A stretch of 64,000 bases of DNA from JACCTU01 sp963809175 (GTDB lineage: Bacteria; Actinomycetota; Thermoleophilia; Gaiellales; Gaiellaceae): the NCBI GenBank assembly GCA_963809175.1, contig CAWEIK010000001.1, positions 62,001 to 126,000 of the forward strand, in the 5' to 3' direction. Positions within the stretch are counted from its first letter, which is position 1. The number at the start of each line of letters is the position of its first letter. A program made the translations under genes and the position numbers. A model generated the notes under the pieces. It was not told where the DNA came from and did no database searches. It was given only the letters and a program-made list of their open reading frames with translations. Shown in pieces: positions 56,593-64,000 of this stretch.

Positions 56593-57300
56593 ATGCCGAT
56601 CCACGTCCGTGCCGAGCCAGGCGACTACGCGGAGGCCTGTCTCCTCCCGGGAGACCCGCTCCGCGCCAAGTACATCGCCGAGACGTACTTCGACAACCCC
56701 GTGCTCCGGAACGAGGAGCGGGCGATGTACGGCTACACGGGCGAGTTCGAGGGCAAGCCCGTTTCGGTGCAGGCCACCGGCATGGGTTGCCCCTCGGCGG
56801 CGATCGTGATCGAGGAGCTCGTGCAGCTCGGGGTCAAGCGCCTGCTGCGCGTCGGCACGTGCGGCGGCCTGCAGCCCGACCTGAAGCTGGGCGACCTGAT
56901 CGTCGCGGTGTCGGCGATCCCGGCCGACTCCACAGCGGTCCACCTCGTCAACGAGCCGCACGTCCCGACCGCCGACTGGGGGCTCGTCCACGCGGCCGTC
57001 CACTCCGCGAAGGAGATGGGCAAGGAGGTGCGCGTCGGCCCGATCGTCTCGAGCGACCTCTTCTACAACCCCGACGGCGGGCAGTACCAGCGCTGGTCCG
57101 ACCGCGGCGTGCTCGCGGTCGAGATGGAGGCCGCGGTGCTGTTCACCATCGGCGCGCTGCGCAAGGTGCACGCCGGCTGCCTGCTCACCGTCAGTGACGT
57201 GGTGATCGAGGGCGAGTTCGTGCGCATCTCGGACGAGGAGATGCGAAACGCGGTCGACCAGATGACGCAGCTCGCGCTGCGCACTGCGACCGGCCATTAG
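56593..57300 (+). CDS. deoD: Purine nucleoside phosphorylase, DeoD type
   Basis: Purine salvage: cleaves purine nucleosides with phosphate. Intact, 235 residues, the exact size of the trimeric/hexameric DeoD class. MPIHVRAEPGDYAEACLLPG, RNEERAMYGYTGEFEGKPVS, VQATGMGCPSAAIVIEELVQ, LLRVGTCGGLQPDLKLGDL (phosphate site), VGPIVSSDLFYNPDGGQYQR, GVLAVEMEAAVLFTIGALRK (ribose-binding Met-Glu) and LLTVSDVVIEGEFVRISDEE (catalytic Asp). The lipid-kinase gene starts inside its last codons. Confidence 0.94.
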   Translation: MPIHVRAEPGDYAEACLLPGDPLRAKYIAETYFDNPVLRNEERAMYGYTGEFEGKPVSVQATGMGCPSAAIVIEELVQLGVKRLLRVGTCGGLQPDLKLGDLIVAVSAIPADSTAVHLVNEPHVPTADWGLVHAAVHSAKEMGKEVRVGPIVSSDLFYNPDGGQYQRWSDRGVLAVEMEAAVLFTIGALRKVHAGCLLTVSDVVIEGEFVRISDEEMRNAVDQMTQLALRTATGH

Positions 57301-58201
57301 CAAGACGGTCTTTCTCGTCAACCCGGCGTCGGCGAACGGCTCGACGGGCAAGCGCTGGCCCCAGCTCGCGCACGTCGCGGCCGGCGAGGGGCTCGTCGGC
57401 GACGTGCTCTTCTCGCAGAGCCCGGGCCATCTGACGAAGCTCGCGCGGCAAGCGGTCGACGACGGCGCGGAGTTGCTCGTGGTCGTCGGCGGAGACGGCG
57501 CGTTCCACGAGGTCGTGAACGGCATCGTCGGCCGCGACGTCGAGGTCGCCTTGATGATGCGCGGCACCGGGATGGACTTCCCGCGCACGTACGGCATCCC
57601 GACGAAGCCGGAAGAGGCCGCGCGTGTGGCAGTGAACGGCGTTCCGCGCGAGATCGACCTCGGCAAGGTCACGTTCCGCTCGTGGGCCGGCGTCGAGGAG
57701 ACGGAGCACTTCGCGAACATCGGCAGCGCTGGCATGAGCGCCGCGGTCGCGCGGCGTGCGAACACGAAGTCGAAGGCGATGGGCGGAAAGGCGAGCTTCT
57801 TCGTCGCGCTCGTCGAGGTCTTCTTCGAGTGGCGCAACGTCGAGATGCGCGTTCGGGTCGACGGCGAGGAGCGCCGCGGCGTGTTCAACAACACCGTCGT
57901 CGCGAACGGGCAGTACCACGGCGGTGGCATGTGGCTCGCGCCCGAGGCCCAGCCGGACGACGGCCTCTTCGACGTGCTCGTCTTCGGTGACCTGACGAAG
58001 ACGGACTTCGTGCGGAACGTCGGGAAGATCTACCGCGGAACGCACCTCTCGCACCCGAAGATCGAGCAGCTGCGCGGCGCACGGGTCGAGATCGACGCAG
58101 ACGAGCCGCTCCCCATCGAGCTCGACGGGGAGCAGCCCGGAACGACGCCGGCGCGCTTCGAGATCGTGCCGCGCGCTCTGCGCGTGCGCGTTCCGGCCTA
58201 G
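57296..58201 (+). CDS. Second diacylglycerol/lipid kinase (YegS-like)
   Basis: About 301 residues. KTVFLVNPASANGSTGKRWP is the conserved N-terminus, then FSQSPGHLTKLARQAVDDGA, LLVVVGGDGAFHEVVNGIVG (GGDG), LMMRGTGMDFPRTYGIPTKP (GTGxDF, matching the family GTxND), HFANIGSAGMSAAVARRANT and QYHGGGMWLAPEAQPDDGLF. No ATG, GTG or TTG lies before the first strand; the in-frame codon that overlaps the deoD stop is ATT (57296). So it has a rare ATT start or a small error at this junction. The stop lies in CTAG shared with the convergent gene. Confidence 0.85.
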   Translation: MSKTVFLVNPASANGSTGKRWPQLAHVAAGEGLVGDVLFSQSPGHLTKLARQAVDDGAELLVVVGGDGAFHEVVNGIVGRDVEVALMMRGTGMDFPRTYGIPTKPEEAARVAVNGVPREIDLGKVTFRSWAGVEETEHFANIGSAGMSAAVARRANTKSKAMGGKASFFVALVEVFFEWRNVEMRVRVDGEERRGVFNNTVVANGQYHGGGMWLAPEAQPDDGLFDVLVFGDLTKTDFVRNVGKIYRGTHLSHPKIEQLRGARVEIDADEPLPIELDGEQPGTTPARFEIVPRALRVRVPA

Positions 58202-58485
58202 GTCTTCTTGCTCGACGACGACGTCTTACGGGCGGTCGCGGTCTTCCGCGAGCTGGAGCCGGAGGACTTCGAGAGGCGCTCGACCTTGCGTTCGAGGTCC
58301 TCGATGCGCTTCTCGAGCTTCTCCATCCCGCGCACCTTGCTCGCGAGCGCGTCGACCTGGTCCTTCAGGTTCGTCACGGCGCCGGTGACGCGGTCCATCC
58401 CCGAAGAGGAAACGAGCCGGCTCAGCACCTCTTCTCCTGCATCGGCCAGTCTCGTCAACACATCCGTCTGTTTGGTCTTCGCCAT
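58198..58485 (-). CDS. Small coiled-coil protein with Lys/Ser-rich tail
   Basis: 95 residues, no signal peptide. KTKQTDVLTRLADAGEEVLS, then a clear heptad coil (LKDQVDALASKVRGMEKLEK, RIEDLERKVERLSKSS) and a basic low-complexity end (SSRKTATARKTSSSSKKT). It looks like small phasin-like or nucleoid-associated proteins: a helix for oligomerisation and a cationic tail for DNA or polyanion binding. AAAGGAG lies 6 bases before the ATG. Convergent with the lipid-kinase gene (CTAG overlap) and divergent from the metallophosphoesterase. The function is unknown. Confidence 0.78.
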   Translation of the reverse strand: MAKTKQTDVLTRLADAGEEVLSRLVSSSGMDRVTGAVTNLKDQVDALASKVRGMEKLEKRIEDLERKVERLSKSSGSSSRKTATARKTSSSSKKT

Positions 58486-58530
58486 CGAAGCTCCTTTGCG
58501 TTTGTTTTCCGCTCCCGTACCCTGCCAGAC

Positions 58531-60309
58531 GTGCGCGTACGCAGTCTGATCGCGGCGTGCCTCGCCGCGGGCCTGGCAGCGCTCGCGGCAGGTGCGGCCC
58601 CGCCCCCGGCGACGACGCTCGGGGGCACGATCGTCGACCGAAACCGCGACGGCCGGCTCGACCCTGCCGCCGGGGAGCGGCGGCTCGTGCGCGCCGACCT
58701 CGGCGCGGCCCAGCCCGGCAGGGAGTCACGCCGCCGCCTCCTGCTCTCCTTCGTCCAGCTGTCCGACTTCCAGCTCGTCGACGAAGAGTCTCCGGCACGG
58801 GTCGAGCTCGTCGACCGGTACGGCGGGTCGCTGGACGCCGGCTACCGGCCGCAGGAAGGGCTGCTCCCGTTCGTCATGGAGGAGTCGGCTCAACAAGTAC
58901 GTCGGCTGCGGAGCCCGATCGACGGCAGCGCGCCCGCCCTCGCGATCGCGACCGGCGACAACGTGGACAACACGCAGCTGAACGAGACGCGCTGGTACAT
59001 CGATCTCCTCGACGGCGGCGTCGTCGTCAACCCGAACTCCGGCACCGATCCCGGGCCGTGCACGGTCCCGGCCCGCAATCGCCTCTATCAGGGCGTCAAG
59101 GGCGGCGGCGTGTACTACGACCCCGACAAGAGCGGGCGCGGCGCCGACGGCCCCGGTTACGCGCCGACCGCCGCCGCGAACCGACGCGCGATCGGGCGCA
59201 CCAACGTCGTGCGCGACTACCCCGGCATCTACGAGCTGATGAACCGGCCCTTCCGCGCGACCGGGCTTGGTCTGCCCTGGTACTCGGTCTTCGGGAACCA
59301 CGACGGGCTCGTGCAGGGCAACGTCGCGAACAACGACCTGTTCGCGCTCGCGGCGGTCGGCTGCGTGAAGCCGACGACGCTGTCCGCGCGCGGGCTGACC
59401 GAGATCCGCGGGCTGCTCACCGGCGGACTGACTCTCGAGGAGCGCTCGACGGGTCGTGCAGATCCTCTCCCGCGACCTCGTGGAGGTCGTCTTCGGCCCG
59501 CAGATCACACGGCGGCCGGTGGAGCCCCGTGCTCCGCGACGCGCGGCGCAAGCTGCTCTCGCGCGCCGAGTACCTGCAGGAGCACTTCCGGACGCGCGGC
59601 CTCCCCAACGGCCACGGCTACGGCGCCTCCGATGCGCCGCGAGGCATCGGCTACTACGCGTTCACGCCGAAGCCGGGAGTCCGCTTCGTCGTCCTCGACA
59701 CCGTGGGCGACAGCGGCGACCAGGGGAACGTCGACCGAACGCAGTTCCTGTGGCTCGACGCGGAGCTGACCGCGGCCGAGGCCCGGCGCGAGGTGATCGT
59801 CGCGTTCGGGCACCACCCGATCGTGAGCATGACGAACGGCGCCGCGGACGTGCACCTCGGCAGCGGCTCGTGCGCGAGTGCGCCGGAGCCCGTCGAGTGC
59901 CTGTTCCTGCGGCATCGCGGCGTCGTCGCGTTCGTGGCGGGACACCAGCACCGCAACCGGATCGCCGCGCACACGCGCCCCGGCGGCGGCTTCTGGGAGA
60001 TCGTCACCGCGTCGCACGCCGACTGGCCGCAGCAATCGCGGCTGCTCGACCTGGTCGACAACGCCGACGGCACGCTCTCGATCTTCGGGACGATCTTCGA
60101 CCAGGGTGCGCCGGCGCGGCCGGGCTCTCGCCCTGCGCGTCGTGGGTCTCGGCTGAGCGCGAGAGAGGTCGAGTGGCTCGCGTCGATCGCGCGCGAGCTG
60201 TCCTACAACGATCCGCAGGCGGACAACGGGCGCGACGGGCTCGACGACCGGCGGGGAACGCCGGCCGACCGGAACGTCGAGCTCGATCGTCCCGAACCCC
60301 TACTCCTGA
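58531..60309 (+). CDS. Secreted metallophosphoesterase (TIGR03767-like), several frameshifts
   Basis: About 590 residues from GTG. Signal peptide (RSLIAACLAAGLAALAAGAA), then LLSFVQLSDFQLVDEESPA (first metal motif, DxQ form), ALAIATGDNVDNTQLNETRW (GDNxD), LPWYSVFGNHDGLVQGNVAN (GNHD) and, after breaks near 59455 and 59515, VIVAFGHHPIVSMTNGAADV (GHH) and VVAFVAGHQHRNRIAAH (GHxH). It ends SYNDPQADNGRDGLDDRRG and, after a last break near 60285, VELIVPNPYS. This is a complete calcineurin-like metal site. It hydrolyses an unknown extracellular phosphate ester. Its 3' end overlaps the transpeptidase gene by ten bases. Confidence 0.87.
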
Positions 60310-61121
60310 ATCACGACCGGCGTGCCCGAGCGCGTCGCGGCGAAGATCCGCTTCACGACCTCGTTGCGGACCCGGATGCACCCGTTCGACACCGCCTGAC
60401 CGATCAGGTCGGGCCGGTTCGTCCCGTGGATCGCGATCGGGCCCCCCTGCGCCCAACCGGTCAGCACCTCCGAGTAGGCGGCGATCCCGACCGCCGAGGG
60501 CCCGAACGGGCCGCCCGGGTCACCGGAGTACAGGCGCTGGTCGACGTGGAACGTCCCGGTCGGCGTCGGCGTGGAAGTCGACCCGACCGCCGCGCGCGTG
60601 GAGAGCACGCGCCGGCCCGATCGGAACAGCGTGACGCGGCGCTCGGAGAGATCGACGAGGAGCCGCGTCTCGACCTCGGCAACCGTCACGTCGGCGGCGC
60701 GCACCCACCCGAGCCGCCTGTTCGGCCGGCGGGGAAGCCGCACCTGGTACCAGCTCGGCGAGCAATCGTCCTCGACCCGGCGTGCGACGACTCCGAAGAC
60801 GGTCGGCACGCCGTTCAGGTTCAGCTTGTTGAAGCGCTCCCCAGGGCGGCCGTCGGGCCGGTTGTAGATCCGGAGCTTTCGCCGTGCCGCCGCCCCGTAC
60901 GCCAGCGTGTCGGAGACCCGCCGCTCGACCGCGGCCTCGCACGGGGTCGCGGTGACCGTGGTCGTGACCGTCGTCGTGACCGTCACGGTCATCGGCGCCG
61001 CCGGAGGCCGAGAAGCTTCTTCGGAGCTCCCGCCGCCGCAGCCGGCGAGCAGGACTGTAAGCAGTGCGTAAGAACCCGTCCCCAACAGGAGACCAATGAC
61101 CCTTTTGAGCGTCGTAGTCAT
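60300..61121 (-). CDS. L,D-transpeptidase lipoprotein (YkuD domain)
   Basis: Forms 3-3 cross-links in peptidoglycan. Intact, 273 residues. Lipobox LLTVLLAGCGGGSSEEAS (lipidated Cys) and a Thr/Val linker with VTTTVTTTVTAT. An SH3-like region (KLRIYNRPDGRPGERFNKLN, WYQVRLPRRPNRRLGWVRAA) precedes the YkuD domain: VDLSERRVTLFRSGRRVLST, STPTPTGTFHVDQRL, GPIAIHGTNRPDLIGQAVSN and SNGCIRVRNEVVKRIF with the catalytic Cys in SxGCIR. The catalytic residues are all present. It is divergent from the small CxxC gene. Confidence 0.93.
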   Translation of the reverse strand: MTTTLKRVIGLLLGTGSYALLTVLLAGCGGGSSEEASRPPAAPMTVTVTTTVTTTVTATPCEAAVERRVSDTLAYGAAARRKLRIYNRPDGRPGERFNKLNLNGVPTVFGVVARRVEDDCSPSWYQVRLPRRPNRRLGWVRAADVTVAEVETRLLVDLSERRVTLFRSGRRVLSTRAAVGSTSTPTPTGTFHVDQRLYSGDPGGPFGPSAVGIAAYSEVLTGWAQGGPIAIHGTNRPDLIGQAVSNGCIRVRNEVVKRIFAATRSGTPVVIQE

Positions 61122-61149
61122 CCGAAGACCGTCCTACCTTTAGCCGGAG

Positions 61150-61311
61150 ATGAGCGTGCAACAGACCCGGACCGAGCCCCACAAGCACACGAGCGTTACC
61201 CTCCGCGCGATTCGTCAGCGTAGCGGTGTCCCGTACGAGATCGAGCGGAAGATCTGCTCGGCCTGTCAGCGGGTGCTGGACGAGAAACCGCTCCGCCGCG
61301 TCGCAAGCTAG
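61150..61311 (+). CDS. 53-residue protein with CxxC motif
   Basis: MSVQQTRTEPHKHTSVTLRA begins the protein; KICSACQRVLDEKP near the end has a CxxC pair that could bind zinc or be redox-active. Two His lie in the first half (PHKHTS). GGAG directly touches the ATG, so the GTG at 61156, six bases after it, is perhaps the true start. Support for reality: its stop falls in a CTAG shared with the convergent DUF3999 gene, an arrangement repeated at other gene ends here, and a plausible leader precedes it. Confidence 0.6.
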   Translation: MSVQQTRTEPHKHTSVTLRAIRQRSGVPYEIERKICSACQRVLDEKPLRRVAS

Positions 61312-62489
61312 GCGCGTCGGCGAAACGCGAGGAGGCCCGCGGCGGCGACTGCCAGCGCCGCGAGCCCGAGCGCGACCTGCACGAGCCACCGGTGTCGCTC
61401 GCCGAACGGCTCGCCGGGAAGCTCGAACGCCGGGTTCGGCCGTTCTGGCGCAAGGCGCGCGGGCTCGAGCACCCCGACGGGCCGATCGACGGGCAGCCGG
61501 GCGTACTCGTAGCTCGGCGCGTCCACGTCCCCGCCGTAGAGCAGCCGGAGCGGGGGCGGGTGGCCACCTTCCACCATCAGCGCAAACGACGGACCGTACG
61601 TCTCGGTTCGAACGCCTCGGAGCGGAGGATCGTCGCCGTTCTCGATCGTGACCCGGAGATAGCGGTAGGTCGAGTCCAGCTCGATCGGGGGTGAGAGCAG
61701 TCGCGGTGCGCGCGTCATCCGGCCGTTCGCGAGTTGCACGAACGTGTGCCGGTCGTTTGAACCGTCCACCCTGACGGGGCGGTCGTAGGTTGCGGGCTCG
61801 AGCGTACTGAGCTCGAGCCTGGTGACCGGCGTCCCGCTCACTCCGAAGTCGAGCGTGTAGACCGTTGCGCGCCCTCGTTCCCTCGAGCCGGAGAGCACGG
61901 CGTGTCGGCGTCGCACGAGGTTCGTTCGCTCGTGCTCGCCGAGCACGGTCGCGTTCGTGATCCTCCTGACTCCCGTTGCTCGCAGCTGGAGGAAGCGCTG
62001 GTCGGTCGGCGGCAGCACGATCGTCGTGCTCCGCGCACGCTTCGCCCCGGTCACGTCGTACACCGTTGTGGTCGAGAGGGTCGTGAACGGACCACCCCGG
62101 GCGTCCGCACCGAGCGCCGTCACCCGGCCGACGAAGTTGCCCCCGGCGATCCCGAGCTCGACGCGCTCGTACACACGCCGGGCCGGACCGACGTCCACGA
62201 GCGCGACCGCGACGTTTCCCTGTCGACCGCTGTTCAGGACGGTCGCGGGTAGGCCGACCTGGACGCGATCGTCGGGAACGAAGCGCCAGGGAACCTGCGC
62301 CCCGTTCGCGTCGACGACACGGAGGTCTGCGAAGTTCGAGCAACACGTGTGCGCGAGCAGCAGACCGTCGGGCTCGAACCCGACCTTCCCGCTCGCGACC
62401 TGGTCGGGAAGAGCGCGCGTGTAGCGGAAGTCGCTCTGCTGAACGCCGGCGGCGAGCGACGTCGCCGCGAGGACGGCGACGAGCTTCAC
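61308..62489 (-). CDS. DUF3999-like secreted/membrane-anchored protein
   Basis: 394 codons from GTG, which overlaps the stop of the DUF2339 gene (GTGA). Signal peptide VKLVAVLAATSLAAGVQQSD, a large beta-rich outer part (FRYTRALPDQVASGKVGFEP, RVYERVELGIAGGNFVGRV, IVLPPTDQRFLQLRATG, YRYLRVTIENGDDPPLRGV), then a single C-terminal helix (LVQVALGLAALAVAAAGLLA) and Arg-rich stop. The domain order and its position after a DUF2339 protein agree with the DUF3999 family. The role is unknown; the pair probably works together in the envelope. Confidence 0.8.
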   Translation of the reverse strand: MKLVAVLAATSLAAGVQQSDFRYTRALPDQVASGKVGFEPDGLLLAHTCCSNFADLRVVDANGAQVPWRFVPDDRVQVGLPATVLNSGRQGNVAVALVDVGPARRVYERVELGIAGGNFVGRVTALGADARGGPFTTLSTTTVYDVTGAKRARSTTIVLPPTDQRFLQLRATGVRRITNATVLGEHERTNLVRRRHAVLSGSRERGRATVYTLDFGVSGTPVTRLELSTLEPATYDRPVRVDGSNDRHTFVQLANGRMTRAPRLLSPPIELDSTYRYLRVTIENGDDPPLRGVRTETYGPSFALMVEGGHPPPLRLLYGGDVDAPSYEYARLPVDRPVGVLEPARLAPERPNPAFELPGEPFGERHRWLVQVALGLAALAVAAAGLLAFRRRA

Positions 62490-64000
62490 GCGGTCTCCTC
62501 CTCCTTGCGGATCCGTTGGTACGCGAACGCGCCCGCGAGCAGGAGCAGCCCGAGCGCGACGAACGAGAGCACGCGGTAGATCTCGTCCAGTTCCTTGAGG
62601 TCGTAGACGATGACCTTGGCCGCCGCGAGCCCGAGCAGCGCGAGGCCGCCGAGTCGAAAGCGCTTGTCGTCGCGCGCGAGCCCGTAGACGACCGCCGCGA
62701 GCCCGGTGGCGCTCCAGAAGGCGGAGAGCAGCACCTGCGGCGTCTGGCCCGGCGCGAGCTCGCCGCCGGAGGTCAGGTCGACGATCGCGATCGAGGGCGC
62801 GTAGATCGCGCCGGCGGCGCCCACGAGCGCGAGCATTTTGTCGAGCGGGTCCGGCGAGAGTCGCGATGCGACGAGGGCGGCGATCGTCGTGGCCACGACC
62901 GCGAGCAACGCGCTGCCGAGATCGTCCACACCGTCTCGGAGCGACAGCGGCGGCGGTGCCTCGATCAAGAGCGTGTGCGCGGCCGCGAGGCCGACGAACA
63001 GCGCCGGAGCGATCCCGCCCAGCTCGACGAGACCGCGCTTCGTGAGGAATGCCAGCGCGACGGCGAGCACCGCCCACGCGACGACGACGGGCACGCCCTC
63101 CAGCGCGATCGGCACGACGTACGCGACCCCGGCGAGCGCGAGCAGGTCGAGCGCATCGGTGAACTCCGCCCACGGGCCTCGGTAGAGCCTCGAGACGGTC
63201 GCGGCCGCGGCGCTGACGAGCACGAGCGCGACGACAGCCGACCACTCGGGCGACTCGACGAGCTGGTCCGGCCGTGCATCGAACAGCAACACGTGCGCCG
63301 ACGCGGCCGCAAGGAAGCCGACGGCGGCGACGTAGCCGCGGTCCCGCTTCAGCCGGCGGGCGAGCCAGGCGAGCAGCACGGCCTCGACCGACCAGGCCGC
63401 GACGAGCGCAGGCCCGTCGAGAGCGAGCGCGGCGCCGATCGCGGAGAGGCCGATGCCGACGGCGAGCAGGAGCAGCGAGATCTCTCGCGAGATGCGCCCG
63501 CGCAGGGTTGCGGCGCCGAGGAGCACGTGAACGAGCGCGACCCCGATCACCCAGGCCGTCGCTGCGTCGGAATGCCCGGACTCGTCGAGCATCAGCCAAC
63601 CCGCGGCCGAGGTCAGGATCGCGTCGCCGAGCAGGAGGCCGGCCGACGAGAAACGCAGGTCCTGCGTCCGGTCGCGCAGCTCGTAGCCGACGGCTGCGAC
63701 GGCGTAGAGCAGCCAGAACGCCGCGAGCACAACGAGCGCAAGGACGAGCGAGTCCTGGTACGAGTCGGCGAGCCAGGCGACGAGCTGCGGCGCGCTTGTC
63801 AGGAACGCGGCGAACGCCAGCCAGTCCCAGCGCTTCCAGAGGAGCACGCCGACCGCGGAGGCGAGGGCGATCGCCATGAACGCGAGCGCGACACCGGTCG
63901 TGCCGGCGTCGACGAGGACGGGAGAGAGCACGGCGCCGACGATCCCGATGCCGGCGAGCTCGCGCGAGTCCCAGCGCACGGCGATCGCCGTTGCGGTCGC
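62486..64000 (-). CDS. DUF2339 polytopic membrane protein (runs off right edge)
   Basis: At least 505 residues with about 17 regularly spaced hydrophobic helices (AGIGIVGAVLSPVLVDAGTT, LALVVLAAFWLLYAVAAVGY, ISLLLLAVGIGLSAIGAALA, VVVAWAVLAVALAFLTKRG), short loops and a late LRVLSF-like stretch YRVLSFVALGLLLLAGAFAY before KEEETA. This is the DUF2339 pattern. The start lies beyond 64000: the frame is open to the window edge. It is coupled by GTGA to the DUF3999 gene. No transport or enzymatic role is established. Confidence 0.85.
   Translation of the reverse strand, partial: ATATAIAVRWDSRELAGIGIVGAVLSPVLVDAGTTGVALAFMAIALASAVGVLLWKRWDWLAFAAFLTSAPQLVAWLADSYQDSLVLALVVLAAFWLLYAVAAVGYELRDRTQDLRFSSAGLLLGDAILTSAAGWLMLDESGHSDAATAWVIGVALVHVLLGAATLRGRISREISLLLLAVGIGLSAIGAALALDGPALVAAWSVEAVLLAWLARRLKRDRGYVAAVGFLAAASAHVLLFDARPDQLVESPEWSAVVALVLVSAAAATVSRLYRGPWAEFTDALDLLALAGVAYVVPIALEGVPVVVAWAVLAVALAFLTKRGLVELGGIAPALFVGLAAAHTLLIEAPPPLSLRDGVDDLGSALLAVVATTIAALVASRLSPDPLDKMLALVGAAGAIYAPSIAIVDLTSGGELAPGQTPQVLLSAFWSATGLAAVVYGLARDDKRFRLGGLALLGLAAAKVIVYDLKELDEIYRVLSFVALGLLLLAGAFAYQRIRKEEETA

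Overview
The window is high-GC DNA with dense, tightly overlapping genes, many GTG/TTG starts and a family content typical of Actinobacteria (tilS-hpt-ftsH-fol-coaX-lysS-clpC backbone, DUF2469, SARP/BTAD regulator, DUF4081-GNAT, NarL-type kinases with HDGAQQRL boxes). The mix points to a deep-branching, probably soil or sediment, actinobacterium such as the Thermoleophilia (Gaiellales/Solirubrobacterales); that placement is inference. About a third of the genes, including housekeeping lysS and clpC, are split by single-base frameshifts. This fits uncorrected indel errors in a draft assembly better than gene decay. Frameshifted genes are therefore annotated as single loci, with the approximate break positions given.

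Layout. 1-938: 5' part of clpC (minus). 1141-21799: a 20-kb extracellular polysaccharide island. It holds a lipid-linked sugar transferase, two O-antigen-polymerase-like proteins, a Wzx-like flippase, three glycosyltransferases, a nucleotidyltransferase, three NAD-dependent epimerases/dehydratases, a DegT/DnrJ aminotransferase, a Wzc-like kinase and a second Wzz-like protein, a low-molecular-weight tyrosine phosphatase, a polysaccharide deacetylase, a secreted beta-helix protein and a small LPFTG surface protein. 21796-29965: housekeeping genes lysS, greA, dusB, coaX, a DUF2469 protein, folK, folB and folP, with a secreted subtilisin-like protease inserted among the folate genes. 29986-33455: a heterodimeric ABC exporter. 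33520-35392: a PDGY/F-repeat surface protein divergent from a SARP-type regulator with a degenerate cyclase domain. 35389-38900: ftsH, hpt, tilS.

38961-45370 is a signalling block: a receiver-only protein, a very large membrane histidine kinase with three tandem GAF domains, an AAA/STAND ATPase, and a cyclase-homology domain in frame with a NarL-type response regulator. 45435-58201 is rich in membrane and lipid functions: a PAP2 phosphatase, an MMPL transporter, an alpha/beta hydrolase, two diacylglycerol-kinase-family lipid kinases, an MFS-PAP2-GT2 reading frame, another PAP2 protein, a histidine phosphatase, DUF4081-GNAT and deoD. 58198-64000: a Lys-rich coiled-coil protein, a secreted metallophosphoesterase, an L,D-transpeptidase lipoprotein, a 53-residue CxxC protein, and a DUF3999/DUF2339 membrane pair that runs off the right edge.

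The minus-strand order tilS-hpt-ftsH-folP-folB-folK-coaX-lysS-clpC matches the conserved actinobacterial backbone. It appears to have been opened at several points: the 20-kb polysaccharide island between lysS and clpC, the protease between folB and folK, and the exporter/SARP cassette between ftsH and folP where folE usually sits. I saw no tRNA, rRNA, CRISPR array or insertion sequence, and no gene-free gap longer than about 300 bases.
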